This document shows positions 1-10,500 of a stretch of 48,023 nt of DNA, piece by piece. Position 1 is the stretch's first letter. Each line of letters starts with the position of its first letter. Source of the stretch: Flectonema sp. DT1601 (taxonomy: Eukaryota; Euglenozoa; Diplonemea; Diplonemida; Diplonemidae). Location: the NCBI GenBank assembly GCA_964019425.1, contig CAXHTC010000003.1:1-48023 (forward strand), written 5' to 3'. Position numbers and translations under genes: made by a program. Below the pieces are notes generated by a model. The model saw only the letters and a program-made list of their open reading frames with translations. It ran no database searches and was not told where the DNA came from.

Positions 1-105
1 TGCGTTTAGGGCGCTTTTGGCCTATTTTGTGCCTCAACACATAATTACGATATTACGCTAACACGACAAGAGAACATCGTCATCTAGATGTGCACCCACA
101 AATCG

Positions 106-125
106 TACAAAGACCTCGATAAGAA
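106..125. repeat. 20-bp motif, first of a pair (A delta-2)
   Basis: TACAAAGACCTCGATAAGAA. The next copy is at 190-209, 84 bp away. The A unit has five copies (106, 190, 3042, 3127, 3344). B has four (15030, 15114, 15670, 15754). C has six (36889, 36974, 37190, 37263, 37877, 37961). The first of each delta-1 pair begins CACAAAG instead. Confidence 0.85.
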
Positions 126-189
126 TATTAGGTAATATCCCTGATTTCCTTCTTTTACCATTCTCGCGCTTTAAGATGTACCAAAACCA

Positions 190-209
190 TACAAAGACCT
201 CGATAAGAA
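190..209. repeat. 20-bp motif, second of a pair (A delta-2)
   Basis: Exact copy of 106-125. In every delta copy the second site follows the shared words GATGTACC and AAAACCA, and the start-to-start distance is 84 or 85 bp. Confidence 0.85.
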
Positions 210-379
210 TCTCGTATTTGGACCTCCAAATTAGTACCCTAAAATGGTTTGCTATAGATTTAAAGGGCTTTTGTGCACTTTCTCTCATTTTACCTCTTTT
301 TGGCCCCACTTTAAAGGGTGTTTAGGTACTTTTACTGTGTTACCTCTTTGGGCGCGCCACGAAATGGTATCACCAAGTT

Positions 380-415
380 ATCGATAGCATGTTTGCTGCG
401 CGTAACGTGATATCT
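380..415. repeat. 36-bp recombination element, copy 1
   Basis: Direct repeat of 36 bp beginning ATCGATAGCATGTTTGCT and ending CGTAACGTGATATCT. It recurs at 527-562 with one difference (G at 398, T at 545). The pair recurs in unit 2 at 4173 and 4320; unit 3 has one hybrid. The element is also present at the A-to-B junction (11612-11647), once per B unit (about 15943-15978, with one change) and once per C unit (about 38155). Its involvement in two rearrangements makes it a candidate recombination-prone site. Confidence 0.85.
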
Positions 416-455
416 CCCAATAAACCGGAACGTAAGCGTTTTAGCGTCTAATGCC

Positions 456-518
456 GCCGCGCGACTCTAATCCTGTATCCAGCCCTACAGCTTGGCCTGA
501 CAGCCGCGTTTAGGCCTC
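456..518. repeat. Gamma element, 63 bp, first copy in unit A
   Basis: A 63-bp GC-rich element starting GCCGCGCGACTCTAATCC. It recurs at 600-662 and, with small changes, at 3418-3480. A relative with a different left end (GCCTCTACGCTTATAATCC) occurs in B at about 11685-11755 and in C at about 38226-38290. A closer relative occurs in C at about 37397-37457. It does not fold as a tRNA by eye. Function unknown. Confidence 0.8.
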
Positions 519-526
519 TATAACTA

Positions 527-562
527 ATCGATAGCATGTTTGCTTCGCGTAACGTGATATCT
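527..562. repeat. 36-bp recombination element, copy 2
   Basis: Second copy of the direct repeat at 380-415, offset by 147 bp. That offset equals the size of the deletion in A unit 3. It carries T instead of G at its 19th base, which identifies it as the right-hand donor of the hybrid copy at 7966-8001. Confidence 0.85.
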
Positions 563-599
563 TATCGATAAAGGTATTTAGCGTGTTTCGCAGCTTAAA

Positions 600-662
600 G
601 CCGCGCGACTCTAATCCTGTATCCAGCCCTACAGCTTGGCCTGACAGCCGCGTTTAGGCCTC
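600..662. repeat. Gamma element, second copy in unit A
   Basis: Same as 456-518, at an offset of 144 bp. Together with the 36-bp repeat it forms a short tandem duplication within 380-662. Confidence 0.8.
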
Positions 663-839
663 CTAAAGGGGTACCGCTGCTTGTGGAGAGTCCACCTGCG
701 CGTAACGATTGTGTGTGCAGCATCATGTTCGCTGCGCGTAACGTGTTACTTACCTAATCCTCCTAAGCCTGTACAAGCCATTCTACTGTTTACCAACTGC
801 GCATGTCATGACACGTGTCGTACGAATACATAGTGATTT

Positions 840-1157
840 GCGTTGATCGCTAACATCCATTTTATGGCTGAAGCGCGAGAATGCTAAATACACCTTTTAG
901 GTGTTACACGATATGAACAACACGTTGTGGTTTCGTAAACAGCGTGTTTGCCTCTAGCGAATTGGGGATCAACCCGTGCACGCGTTTACGACGTGCATGT
1001 ATTTGTTGCGTACCAAAGTATACACGTGTTGGCTGCACGGGGCCCGGGCGCCACCTGCATGTACGCGCGCATTCGCGTTACACGCGTTACGCACTAGATA
1101 CGCGATATCATGATTACATGTCATGATCACCAGCTCGTAGAAATAGTTATAGGCGGC
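840..1157. repeat. Module M1, short copy (A unit)
   Basis: This starts with the shared GCGTTGATCGC segment and ends at the shared GGCGGCT. It lacks the central part seen in B and C: it jumps from the GTTTCGT word near 936 directly to AAACAGCGTG and the GCCTCTAGCG segment. It contains a 7-bp-stem hairpin at 1107-1127. Copies lie at about 4633-4950 and 8279-8596. No frame looks coding. Confidence 0.8.
1107..1127. other. Inverted repeat near the M1 end
   Basis: Arms ATCATGA and TCATGAT flank a 7-base loop (TTACATG). The same sequence is found in all M1 3-prime ends in A and B; one C copy has one changed loop base. It is a possible cruciform or protein site, with no further evidence. Confidence 0.6.
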
Positions 1158-2140
1158 TCCCGCGGAAACTCACCTGTGGTTCGGGAAGGACTGCAAGTGC
1201 GGGAAGCCATTCTAGGTATACACGCGGCGATGTGGGTACAGGGCTCCAAAGGGACACCACGGTACGTGTAGGTACACATACAATGTGTATCTAACATATC
1301 CTATATGTTCTCAAAGGCATTCATCAACTGCAGTCAGCCAAGCCAAAATAACATTCACCAGCTTCTTGTTGTTAACCTTTCCATGTGCAGTCTAACTCTT
1401 TGTACTGCGCGCTGCTAGGCTAGCACTATCCCTATACAGTACTACAGTGATGTGTCTCTACGCACTGGACTTTAGCGTCCGTCAATAGAGTGGCTGCACT
1501 GAACATATGCTAATGTTGTGCTGAGCCTTTACAATTGTATGCACAGCTTTCTTGTACAGTCACTCTGCTAACAATGGATGAGCGCTGTTCTCTGTACAGC
1601 TACCTTTACTCAGTATGCTTCACTGTATCTACTTAACTACATCAAGCTGTTGTACAGTAGTAACGAGTGTTAGCACAGGACACATGTGGACAAGCACTGC
1701 AGCTTTACAGCTGGACGTGTTATGATCATGATCCATCCTGACTATAGAAGTAGCTTTACTGTCTGTACTGCTCTACGTCCATTGCTACATGTACCAAGAG
1801 TACAGTGCACAACTACAGTACTGCTGTTGCTCCACTCACAGTGTATACACTTACTGTGTGCAGCACATACTCCAAGTACTTAGTTAACTGTACTAACACA
1901 ATGTTCTTCATGCTTATGTCTTTGCTGCTGCACAACATACTTGCTCATCACGTGTGCACGTATTAACTAATAATAAGATACGCGTGCGTGTAACAGTACA
2001 GTGTACTTGTACTCCCCAGCTACAAGCATAGCAGTGCTACGTGTAGCATATGAGATGCTACTCTTGTACCACGAGCTATCACAGGACATCCTCTTGTTCC
2101 GGAGCTGTCAGTAGAATCACCTGACACAAGAAGATCATGT
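1158..2140. repeat. A-specific GTAC-rich core
   Basis: About 980 bp not shared with B or C. I counted 18 GTAC tetramers, about 18 per kb, against about 5 per kb in neighbouring modules. Words such as TGTACAGT and AGTACAG recur without a fixed period. It has a 65-codon frame with no recognisable product. Copies lie at 4951-5933 and 8597-9579. It does not have the flanks that bracket the B and C cores. Confidence 0.8.
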
Positions 2141-2605
2141 CCCAACTTCCGGATCCCAGATTTGGCGTGTGCCATTTGATATCGCGGATCTCGGTATCAT
2201 CTGATCCAGCCTCTGGAGCCCGTAATCAAGGTATTCACTACATGCACAACACGTTGTGGTTTCGTGAACGTCGCGTTTGGTTTCGCTGCACGTAAGGCCA
2301 GCCGGCATCAACTACACAAACACGTGAATGCACATGTTTATTTAGGTGTTTTGGCGTATTACGCTAAACAGCGTCCAGGCCGTTGTGGAGAGCCACATGA
2401 TCATGTCGATGAACCGTTTGCGTGGCACACTTTCGTATTCCCAGATTTGGGAAGTCCAAATCGGATCTTGCGAATCGCGATATCATGTAATGCAACCTCT
2501 AGAAGCACATATTCACGTGTTTTGCCTCTAGCGAATTGGGGATCAACCCGTGCACGCGTACACGCGTTATTAGATGGCGTGCCGCGTAGCGGTATCCCCT
2601 CGTAG
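2141..2605. repeat. Module M1, longer copy (A unit)
   Basis: This starts with the about 90-bp subrepeat (CCCAGATTTGGCGTGTGCC and following), continues through the shared GTAAGGCCAGCCGGCATC and CACATGATCATG segments and a second, related subrepeat, and ends near the GCGTAGCGGTATCCCC word. It is related to B 12771-13625. Frames of 113 (plus) and 134 (minus) codons overlap it but match nothing known. Confidence 0.8.
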
Positions 2606-2686
2606 AGCCGTAGGTAGCGGTGGTTGTACTTGTATGCTGCGCAGCTAATTCCATTACACGTAATGTTGTTCTTGTACTCTTCGCTC

Positions 2687-2706
2687 ATCAGCGTGATCAC
2701 GCTGAT
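2687..2706. other. 20-bp perfect palindrome in beta-1 (A)
   Basis: ATCAGCGTGATCACGCTGAT reads the same on both strands. It lies 5 bp left of the invariant hairpin. The other beta copies keep only shortened or altered versions, so the palindrome itself is not conserved across families. Confidence 0.75.
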
Positions 2707-2711
2707 CAGCT

Positions 2712-2734
2712 CATCGTATGTAAACAATACGATG
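2712..2734. other. Invariant beta hairpin, A beta-1
   Basis: Arms CATCGTAT and ATACGATG pair perfectly (8 bp) around the 7-base loop GTAAACA. The 23 bp are identical in every complete beta copy in the window. Other A copies start at 3572, 6505, 7365, 10151 and 11011. The loop word matches the forkhead-factor consensus RYAAAYA. Binding is only a possibility. Confidence 0.85.
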
Positions 2735-3270
2735 TCACCTAACATTGAAGTGCAGCGTATCAAGCCAGATAAGGGTAACATGGCCCTACTAAGCAGGCAG
2801 TACACTCTAATAACCCTAACTAGTATTACTATAGTATCACATACATATGCGGAAGGTCAAACGCATCTACGCTAAATAGGTAAATACGAACACGTCTCCG
2901 CGAAAGTGTTTGCTATAGGTTTAAAGGGGTTTATTGCGTTTATGGTGCTTTTAGGCCATTTTGTGCCTCACCGCATAATTACGATGTTACGGTAAATAGG
3001 TTAATTACGTAACGACTACATCAACATGTGATTCACGATTACACAAAGACCTCGATAAGAGTTATAACTTAATACCTCTGATTTCCTTCTTTTACCATTC
3101 TCGTGCTTGAAGATGTACCAAAACCATACAAAGACCTCGATAAGAATATCGTATTCCGCCACTTCGCGATGTTCCTATAATTGGTTTGCTATAGATTTAA
3201 AGGGCTTTTATGCACTTTCTCTCATTTTACCTCTTTTTGGTATCGCTTTAAAGGGGTTTTAACGTACTTT

Positions 3271-3500
3271 ACTGTATTTGCTTAATATTGCTCTCTCTAC
3301 TCAGTAGCGTGACATCACTGTGTTCGACGTATTCCGCGGATCGTACAAAGACCTCGATAAGAACGTATTTATGGTATTTGTAGTTGAATACGTAATTATC
3401 GTGTTTCGCAGCTTAAAGCCGCGCGACTCTAATCCTGTATCTAGCCCTACAGCTAGGCCTGACAGCCGCGTTTAGGGCCTTATTAACTGTTGGTGGAGTT
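3271..3500. repeat. Linker between beta-delta composites (A unit)
   Basis: About 230 bp with a single 20-bp motif at 3344-3363, a segment shared with the C unit, and the third gamma element. The C linker (about 37116-37470) is the longer relative; B has no such linker. Confidence 0.7.
3418..3480. repeat. Gamma element, third copy in unit A
   Basis: Third gamma copy, in the linker between delta-1 and beta-2, preceded by a stretch (about 3365-3417) that is also found in the C unit at about 37340-37397. It differs from the first two copies at a few bases (CTAGCCC and GCTAGG in place of CCAGCCC and GCTTGG). Confidence 0.75.
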
Positions 3501-4138
3501 TGTGTGCTGCGCAGCTAACTTATGTGTTGTTGTTATACTCTTCGCGGATCATCGTGATCACGTGATCAGCTCATCGTATGTAAACAATACGATGTCACCT
3601 AACATTGAAGTGCAGCGTATCAAGCCAGAGAAGGGTAACATGGCGCTACTTAGCTTACATATACTCTAATAACCCTAACTAGTATTACTATAGTATCACA
3701 TACATATGCGGAAGGTCAAACGCATCTACGCTAAAATAGGTAAATACGAACACGTCTCCGCGAAAGTGTTTGCTATAGGTTTAAAGGGGTTTATGCGTTT
3801 AGGGCGCTTTTGGCCTATTTTGTGCCTCAACACATAATTACGATATTACGCTAACACGACAAGAGAACATCGTCATCTAGATGTGCACCCACAAATCGTA
3901 CAAAGACCTCGATAAGAATATTAGGTAATATCCCTGATTTCCTTCTTTTACCATTCTCGCGCTTTAAGATGTACCAAAACCATACAAAGACCTCGATAAG
4001 AATCTCGTATTTGGACCTCCAAATTAGTACCCTAAAATGGTTTGCTATAGATTTAAAGGGCTTTTGTGCACTTTCTCTCATTTTACCTCTTTTTGGCCCC
4101 ACTTTAAAGGGTGTTTAGGTACTTTTACTGTGTTACCT
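3501..4138. repeat. Beta-delta composite 2 (A unit 1 into unit 2)
   Basis: Beta-2 (about 3501-3712) followed by delta-2, which crosses the arbitrary unit boundary and ends near 4138. Delta-2 carries paired 20-bp motifs (window copies at 106, 190 and at 3899, 3983). A minus-strand frame of 83 codons covers delta-2. Its repeated peptide ILIEVFV is only the translation of the 20-bp motif. Confidence 0.8.
3572..3594. other. Invariant beta hairpin, A beta-2
   Basis: Second hairpin copy in the A unit, 860 bp from the first, with the same 23 bp. It is preceded by GATCACGTGATC instead of the 20-bp palindrome of beta-1. Confidence 0.85.
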
Positions 4139-7100
4139 CTTTGGGCGCGCCACGAAATGGTATCACCAAGTTATCGATAGCATGTTTGCTGCGCGTAACG
4201 TGATATCTCCCAATAAACCGGAACGTAAGCGTTTTAGCGTCTAATGCCGCCGCGCGACTCTAATCCTGTATCCAGCCCTACAGCTTGGCCTGACAGCCGC
4301 GTTTAGGCCTCTATAACTAATCGATAGCATGTTTGCTTCGCGTAACGTGATATCTTATCGATAAAGGTATTTAGCGTGTTTCGCAGCTTAAAGCCGCGCG
4401 ACTCTAATCCTGTATCCAGCCCTACAGCTTGGCCTGACAGCCGCGTTTAGGCCTCCTAAAGGGGTACCGCTGCTTGTGGAGAGTCCACCTGCGCGTAACG
4501 ATTGTGTGTGCAGCATCATGTTCGCTGCGCGTAACGTGTTACTTACCTAATCCTCCTAAGCCTGTACAAGCCATTCTACTGTTTACCAACTGCGCATGTC
4601 ATGACACGTGTCGTACGAATACATAGTGATTTGCGTTGATCGCTAACATCCATTTTATGGCTGAAGCGCGAGAATGCTAAATACACCTTTTAGGTGTTAC
4701 ACGATATGAACAACACGTTGTGGTTTCGTAAACAGCGTGTTTGCCTCTAGCGAATTGGGGATCAACCCGTGCACGCGTTTACGACGTGCATGTATTTGTT
4801 GCGTACCAAAGTATACACGTGTTGGCTGCACGGGGCCCGGGCGCCACCTGCATGTACGCGCGCATTCGCGTTACACGCGTTACGCACTAGATACGCGATA
4901 TCATGATTACATGTCATGATCACCAGCTCGTAGAAATAGTTATAGGCGGCTCCCGCGGAAACTCACCTGTGGTTCGGGAAGGACTGCAAGTGCGGGAAGC
5001 CATTCTAGGTATACACGCGGCGATGTGGGTACAGGGCTCCAAAGGGACACCACGGTACGTGTAGGTACACATACAATGTGTATCTAACATATCCTATATG
5101 TTCTCAAAGGCATTCATCAACTGCAGTCAGCCAAGCCAAAATAACATTCACCAGCTTCTTGTTGTTAACCTTTCCATGTGCAGTCTAACTCTTTGTACTG
5201 CGCGCTGCTAGGCTAGCACTATCCCTATACAGTACTACAGTGATGTGTCTCTACGCACTGGACTTTAGCGTCCGTCAATAGAGTGGCTGCACTGAACATA
5301 TGCTAATGTTGTGCTGAGCCTTTACAATTGTATGCACAGCTTTCTTGTACAGTCACTCTGCTAACAATGGATGAGCGCTGTTCTCTGTACAGCTACCTTT
5401 ACTCAGTATGCTTCACTGTATCTACTTAACTACATCAAGCTGTTGTACAGTAGTAACGAGTGTTAGCACAGGACACATGTGGACAAGCACTGCAGCTTTA
5501 CAGCTGGACGTGTTATGATCATGATCCATCCTGACTATAGAAGTAGCTTTACTGTCTGTACTGCTCTACGTCCATTGCTACATGTACCAAGAGTACAGTG
5601 CACAACTACAGTACTGCTGTTGCTCCACTCACAGTGTATACACTTACTGTGTGCAGCACATACTCCAAGTACTTAGTTAACTGTACTAACACAATGTTCT
5701 TCATGCTTATGTCTTTGCTGCTGCACAACATACTTGCTCATCACGTGTGCACGTATTAACTAATAATAAGATACGCGTGCGTGTAACAGTACAGTGTACT
5801 TGTACTCCCCAGCTACAAGCATAGCAGTGCTACGTGTAGCATATGAGATGCTACTCTTGTACCACGAGCTATCACAGGACATCCTCTTGTTCCGGAGCTG
5901 TCAGTAGAATCACCTGACACAAGAAGATCATGTCCCAACTTCCGGATCCCAGATTTGGCGTGTGCCATTTGATATCGCGGATCTCGGTATCATCTGATCC
6001 AGCCTCTGGAGCCCGTAATCAAGGTATTCACTACATGCACAACACGTTGTGGTTTCGTGAACGTCGCGTTTGGTTTCGCTGCACGTAAGGCCAGCCGGCA
6101 TCAACTACACAAACACGTGAATGCACATGTTTATTTAGGTGTTTTGGCGTATTACGCTAAACAGCGTCCAGGCCGTTGTGGAGAGCCACATGATCATGTC
6201 GATGAACCGTTTGCGTGGCACACTTTCGTATTCCCAGATTTGGGAAGTCCAAATCGGATCTTGCGAATCGCGATATCATGTAATGCAACCTCTAGAAGCA
6301 CATATTCACGTGTTTTGCCTCTAGCGAATTGGGGATCAACCCGTGCACGCGTACACGCGTTATTAGATGGCGTGCCGCGTAGCGGTATCCCCTCGTAGAG
6401 CCGTAGGTAGCGGTGGTTGTACTTGTATGCTGCGCAGCTAATTCCATTACACGTAATGTTGTTCTTGTACTCTTCGCTCATCAGCGTGATCACGCTGATC
6501 AGCTCATCGTATGTAAACAATACGATGTCACCTAACATTGAAGTGCAGCGTATCAAGCCAGATAAGGGTAACATGGCCCTACTAAGCAGGCAGTACACTC
6601 TAATAACCCTAACTAGTATTACTATAGTATCACATACATATGCGGAAGGTCAAACGCATCTACGCTAAATAGGTAAATACGAACACGTCTCCGCGAAAGT
6701 GTTTGCTATAGGTTTAAAGGGGTTTATTGCGTTTATGGTGCTTTTAGGCCATTTTGTGCCTCACCGCATAATTACGATGTTACGGTAAATAGGTTAATTA
6801 CGTAACGACTACATCAACATGTGATTCACGATTACACAAAGACCTCGATAAGAGTTATAACTTAATACCTCTGATTTCCTTCTTTTACCATTCTCGTGCT
6901 TGAAGATGTACCAAAACCATACAAAGACCTCGATAAGAATATCGTATTCCGCCACTTCGCGATGTTCCTATAATTGGTTTGCTATAGATTTAAAGGGCTT
7001 TTATGCACTTTCTCTCATTTTACCTCTTTTTGGTATCGCTTTAAAGGGGTTTTAACGTACTTTACTGTATTTGCTTAATATTGCTCTCTCTACTCAGTAG

Positions 7101-7586
7101 CGTGACATCACTGTGTTCGACGTATTCCGCGGATCGTACAAAGACCTCGATAAGAACGTATTTATGGTATTTGTAGTTGAATACGTAATTATCGTGTTTC
7201 GCAGCTTAAAGCCGCGCGACTCTAATCCTGTATCTAGCCCTACAGCTAGGCCTGACAGCCGCGTTTAGGGCCTTATTAACTGTTGGTGGAGTTTGTGTGC
7301 TGCGCAGCTAACTTATGTGTTGTTGTTATACTCTTCGCGGATCATCGTGATCACGTGATCAGCTCATCGTATGTAAACAATACGATGTCACCTAACATTG
7401 AAGTGCAGCGTATCAAGCCAGAGAAGGGTAACATGGCGCTACTTAGCTTACATATACTCTAATAACCCTAACTAGTATTACTATAGTATCACATACATAT
7501 GCGGAAGGTCAAACGCATCTACGCTAAAATAGGTAAATACGAACACGTCTCCGCGAAAGTGTTTGCTATAGGTTTAAAGGGGTTTA
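3794..7586. repeat. Array A unit 2
   Basis: Full 3,793-bp copy that appears identical to unit 1 everywhere I compared it. It keeps the two 36-bp direct repeats and both gamma copies that unit 3 has partly lost. Confidence 0.95.
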
Positions 7587-10500
7587 TGCGTTTAGGGCGC
7601 TTTTGGCCTATTTTGTGCCTCAACACATAATTACGATATTACGCTAACACGACAAGAGAACATCGTCATCTAGATGTGCACCCACAAATCGTACAAAGAC
7701 CTCGATAAGAATATTAGGTAATATCCCTGATTTCCTTCTTTTACCATTCTCGCGCTTTAAGATGTACCAAAACCATACAAAGACCTCGATAAGAATCTCG
7801 TATTTGGACCTCCAAATTAGTACCCTAAAATGGTTTGCTATAGATTTAAAGGGCTTTTGTGCACTTTCTCTCATTTTACCTCTTTTTGGCCCCACTTTAA
7901 AGGGTGTTTAGGTACTTTTACTGTGTTACCTCTTTGGGCGCGCCACGAAATGGTATCACCAAGTTATCGATAGCATGTTTGCTTCGCGTAACGTGATATC
8001 TTATCGATAAAGGTATTTAGCGTGTTTCGCAGCTTAAAGCCGCGCGACTCTAATCCTGTATCCAGCCCTACAGCTTGGCCTGACAGCCGCGTTTAGGCCT
8101 CCTAAAGGGGTACCGCTGCTTGTGGAGAGTCCACCTGCGCGTAACGATTGTGTGTGCAGCATCATGTTCGCTGCGCGTAACGTGTTACTTACCTAATCCT
8201 CCTAAGCCTGTACAAGCCATTCTACTGTTTACCAACTGCGCATGTCATGACACGTGTCGTACGAATACATAGTGATTTGCGTTGATCGCTAACATCCATT
8301 TTATGGCTGAAGCGCGAGAATGCTAAATACACCTTTTAGGTGTTACACGATATGAACAACACGTTGTGGTTTCGTAAACAGCGTGTTTGCCTCTAGCGAA
8401 TTGGGGATCAACCCGTGCACGCGTTTACGACGTGCATGTATTTGTTGCGTACCAAAGTATACACGTGTTGGCTGCACGGGGCCCGGGCGCCACCTGCATG
8501 TACGCGCGCATTCGCGTTACACGCGTTACGCACTAGATACGCGATATCATGATTACATGTCATGATCACCAGCTCGTAGAAATAGTTATAGGCGGCTCCC
8601 GCGGAAACTCACCTGTGGTTCGGGAAGGACTGCAAGTGCGGGAAGCCATTCTAGGTATACACGCGGCGATGTGGGTACAGGGCTCCAAAGGGACACCACG
8701 GTACGTGTAGGTACACATACAATGTGTATCTAACATATCCTATATGTTCTCAAAGGCATTCATCAACTGCAGTCAGCCAAGCCAAAATAACATTCACCAG
8801 CTTCTTGTTGTTAACCTTTCCATGTGCAGTCTAACTCTTTGTACTGCGCGCTGCTAGGCTAGCACTATCCCTATACAGTACTACAGTGATGTGTCTCTAC
8901 GCACTGGACTTTAGCGTCCGTCAATAGAGTGGCTGCACTGAACATATGCTAATGTTGTGCTGAGCCTTTACAATTGTATGCACAGCTTTCTTGTACAGTC
9001 ACTCTGCTAACAATGGATGAGCGCTGTTCTCTGTACAGCTACCTTTACTCAGTATGCTTCACTGTATCTACTTAACTACATCAAGCTGTTGTACAGTAGT
9101 AACGAGTGTTAGCACAGGACACATGTGGACAAGCACTGCAGCTTTACAGCTGGACGTGTTATGATCATGATCCATCCTGACTATAGAAGTAGCTTTACTG
9201 TCTGTACTGCTCTACGTCCATTGCTACATGTACCAAGAGTACAGTGCACAACTACAGTACTGCTGTTGCTCCACTCACAGTGTATACACTTACTGTGTGC
9301 AGCACATACTCCAAGTACTTAGTTAACTGTACTAACACAATGTTCTTCATGCTTATGTCTTTGCTGCTGCACAACATACTTGCTCATCACGTGTGCACGT
9401 ATTAACTAATAATAAGATACGCGTGCGTGTAACAGTACAGTGTACTTGTACTCCCCAGCTACAAGCATAGCAGTGCTACGTGTAGCATATGAGATGCTAC
9501 TCTTGTACCACGAGCTATCACAGGACATCCTCTTGTTCCGGAGCTGTCAGTAGAATCACCTGACACAAGAAGATCATGTCCCAACTTCCGGATCCCAGAT
9601 TTGGCGTGTGCCATTTGATATCGCGGATCTCGGTATCATCTGATCCAGCCTCTGGAGCCCGTAATCAAGGTATTCACTACATGCACAACACGTTGTGGTT
9701 TCGTGAACGTCGCGTTTGGTTTCGCTGCACGTAAGGCCAGCCGGCATCAACTACACAAACACGTGAATGCACATGTTTATTTAGGTGTTTTGGCGTATTA
9801 CGCTAAACAGCGTCCAGGCCGTTGTGGAGAGCCACATGATCATGTCGATGAACCGTTTGCGTGGCACACTTTCGTATTCCCAGATTTGGGAAGTCCAAAT
9901 CGGATCTTGCGAATCGCGATATCATGTAATGCAACCTCTAGAAGCACATATTCACGTGTTTTGCCTCTAGCGAATTGGGGATCAACCCGTGCACGCGTAC
10001 ACGCGTTATTAGATGGCGTGCCGCGTAGCGGTATCCCCTCGTAGAGCCGTAGGTAGCGGTGGTTGTACTTGTATGCTGCGCAGCTAATTCCATTACACGT
10101 AATGTTGTTCTTGTACTCTTCGCTCATCAGCGTGATCACGCTGATCAGCTCATCGTATGTAAACAATACGATGTCACCTAACATTGAAGTGCAGCGTATC
10201 AAGCCAGATAAGGGTAACATGGCCCTACTAAGCAGGCAGTACACTCTAATAACCCTAACTAGTATTACTATAGTATCACATACATATGCGGAAGGTCAAA
10301 CGCATCTACGCTAAATAGGTAAATACGAACACGTCTCCGCGAAAGTGTTTGCTATAGGTTTAAAGGGGTTTATTGCGTTTATGGTGCTTTTAGGCCATTT
10401 TGTGCCTCACCGCATAATTACGATGTTACGGTAAATAGGTTAATTACGTAACGACTACATCAACATGTGATTCACGATTACACAAAGACCTCGATAAGAG

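Larger units (their letters stand above)
2606..3270. repeat. Beta-delta composite 1 (A unit)
   Basis: Beta (about 2606-2850) holds a 20-bp palindrome, the invariant hairpin at 2712-2734 and a TAACCCTAAC word. Delta (about 2851-3270) holds two copies of the 20-bp motif at 3042 and 3127 and TTTAAAGGGG words. It is duplicated about 860 bp downstream as composite 2. Nothing looks coding. Confidence 0.8.
1..3793. repeat. Array A unit 1
   Basis: Full 3,793-bp unit, with the phase set arbitrarily at the window start. Approximate layout: end of delta-2 1-345; recombination element and gamma region 346-800; short M1 840-1157; core 1158-2140; longer M1 2141-2605; beta-1 2606-2850; delta-1 2851-3270; linker with a third gamma 3271-3500; beta-2 3501-3712; start of delta-2 3713-3793. 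Add 3,793 for unit 2 positions. For unit 3, add 7,439 for anything right of position 545. Confidence 0.95.

Noticed and set aside
106-209. CRISPR-like direct repeats (20-bp motif)
   Set aside because: Only two to six copies per unit with irregular distances of 73-85 bp or hundreds of bp, and intervening sequences that are themselves repeats. No cas genes.
58-309. Minus-strand 61-83-codon frames in every delta, with the repeated peptide ILIEVFV
   Set aside because: The repeated peptide is the translation of the 20-bp DNA motif on the reverse strand. The frames differ in length and sequence between families and match no protein.
456-518. Gamma element as a structured RNA or tRNA relic
   Set aside because: No cloverleaf, no T-loop consensus, and the left part is replaced in B and C without a compensating change.
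1686-1883. 65-codon plus frame in the A core
   Set aside because: Low-complexity residues from TGTACAGT-like words, found in all A units only because the units are identical; no homologue in B or C.
2800-2830. Telomere-like TAACCCTAAC word in beta
   Set aside because: Only about one and a half telomere units, never in tandem, and changed to TAACCTTAAC in one C copy. Not evidence of a telomere, although a subtelomeric location remains possible.
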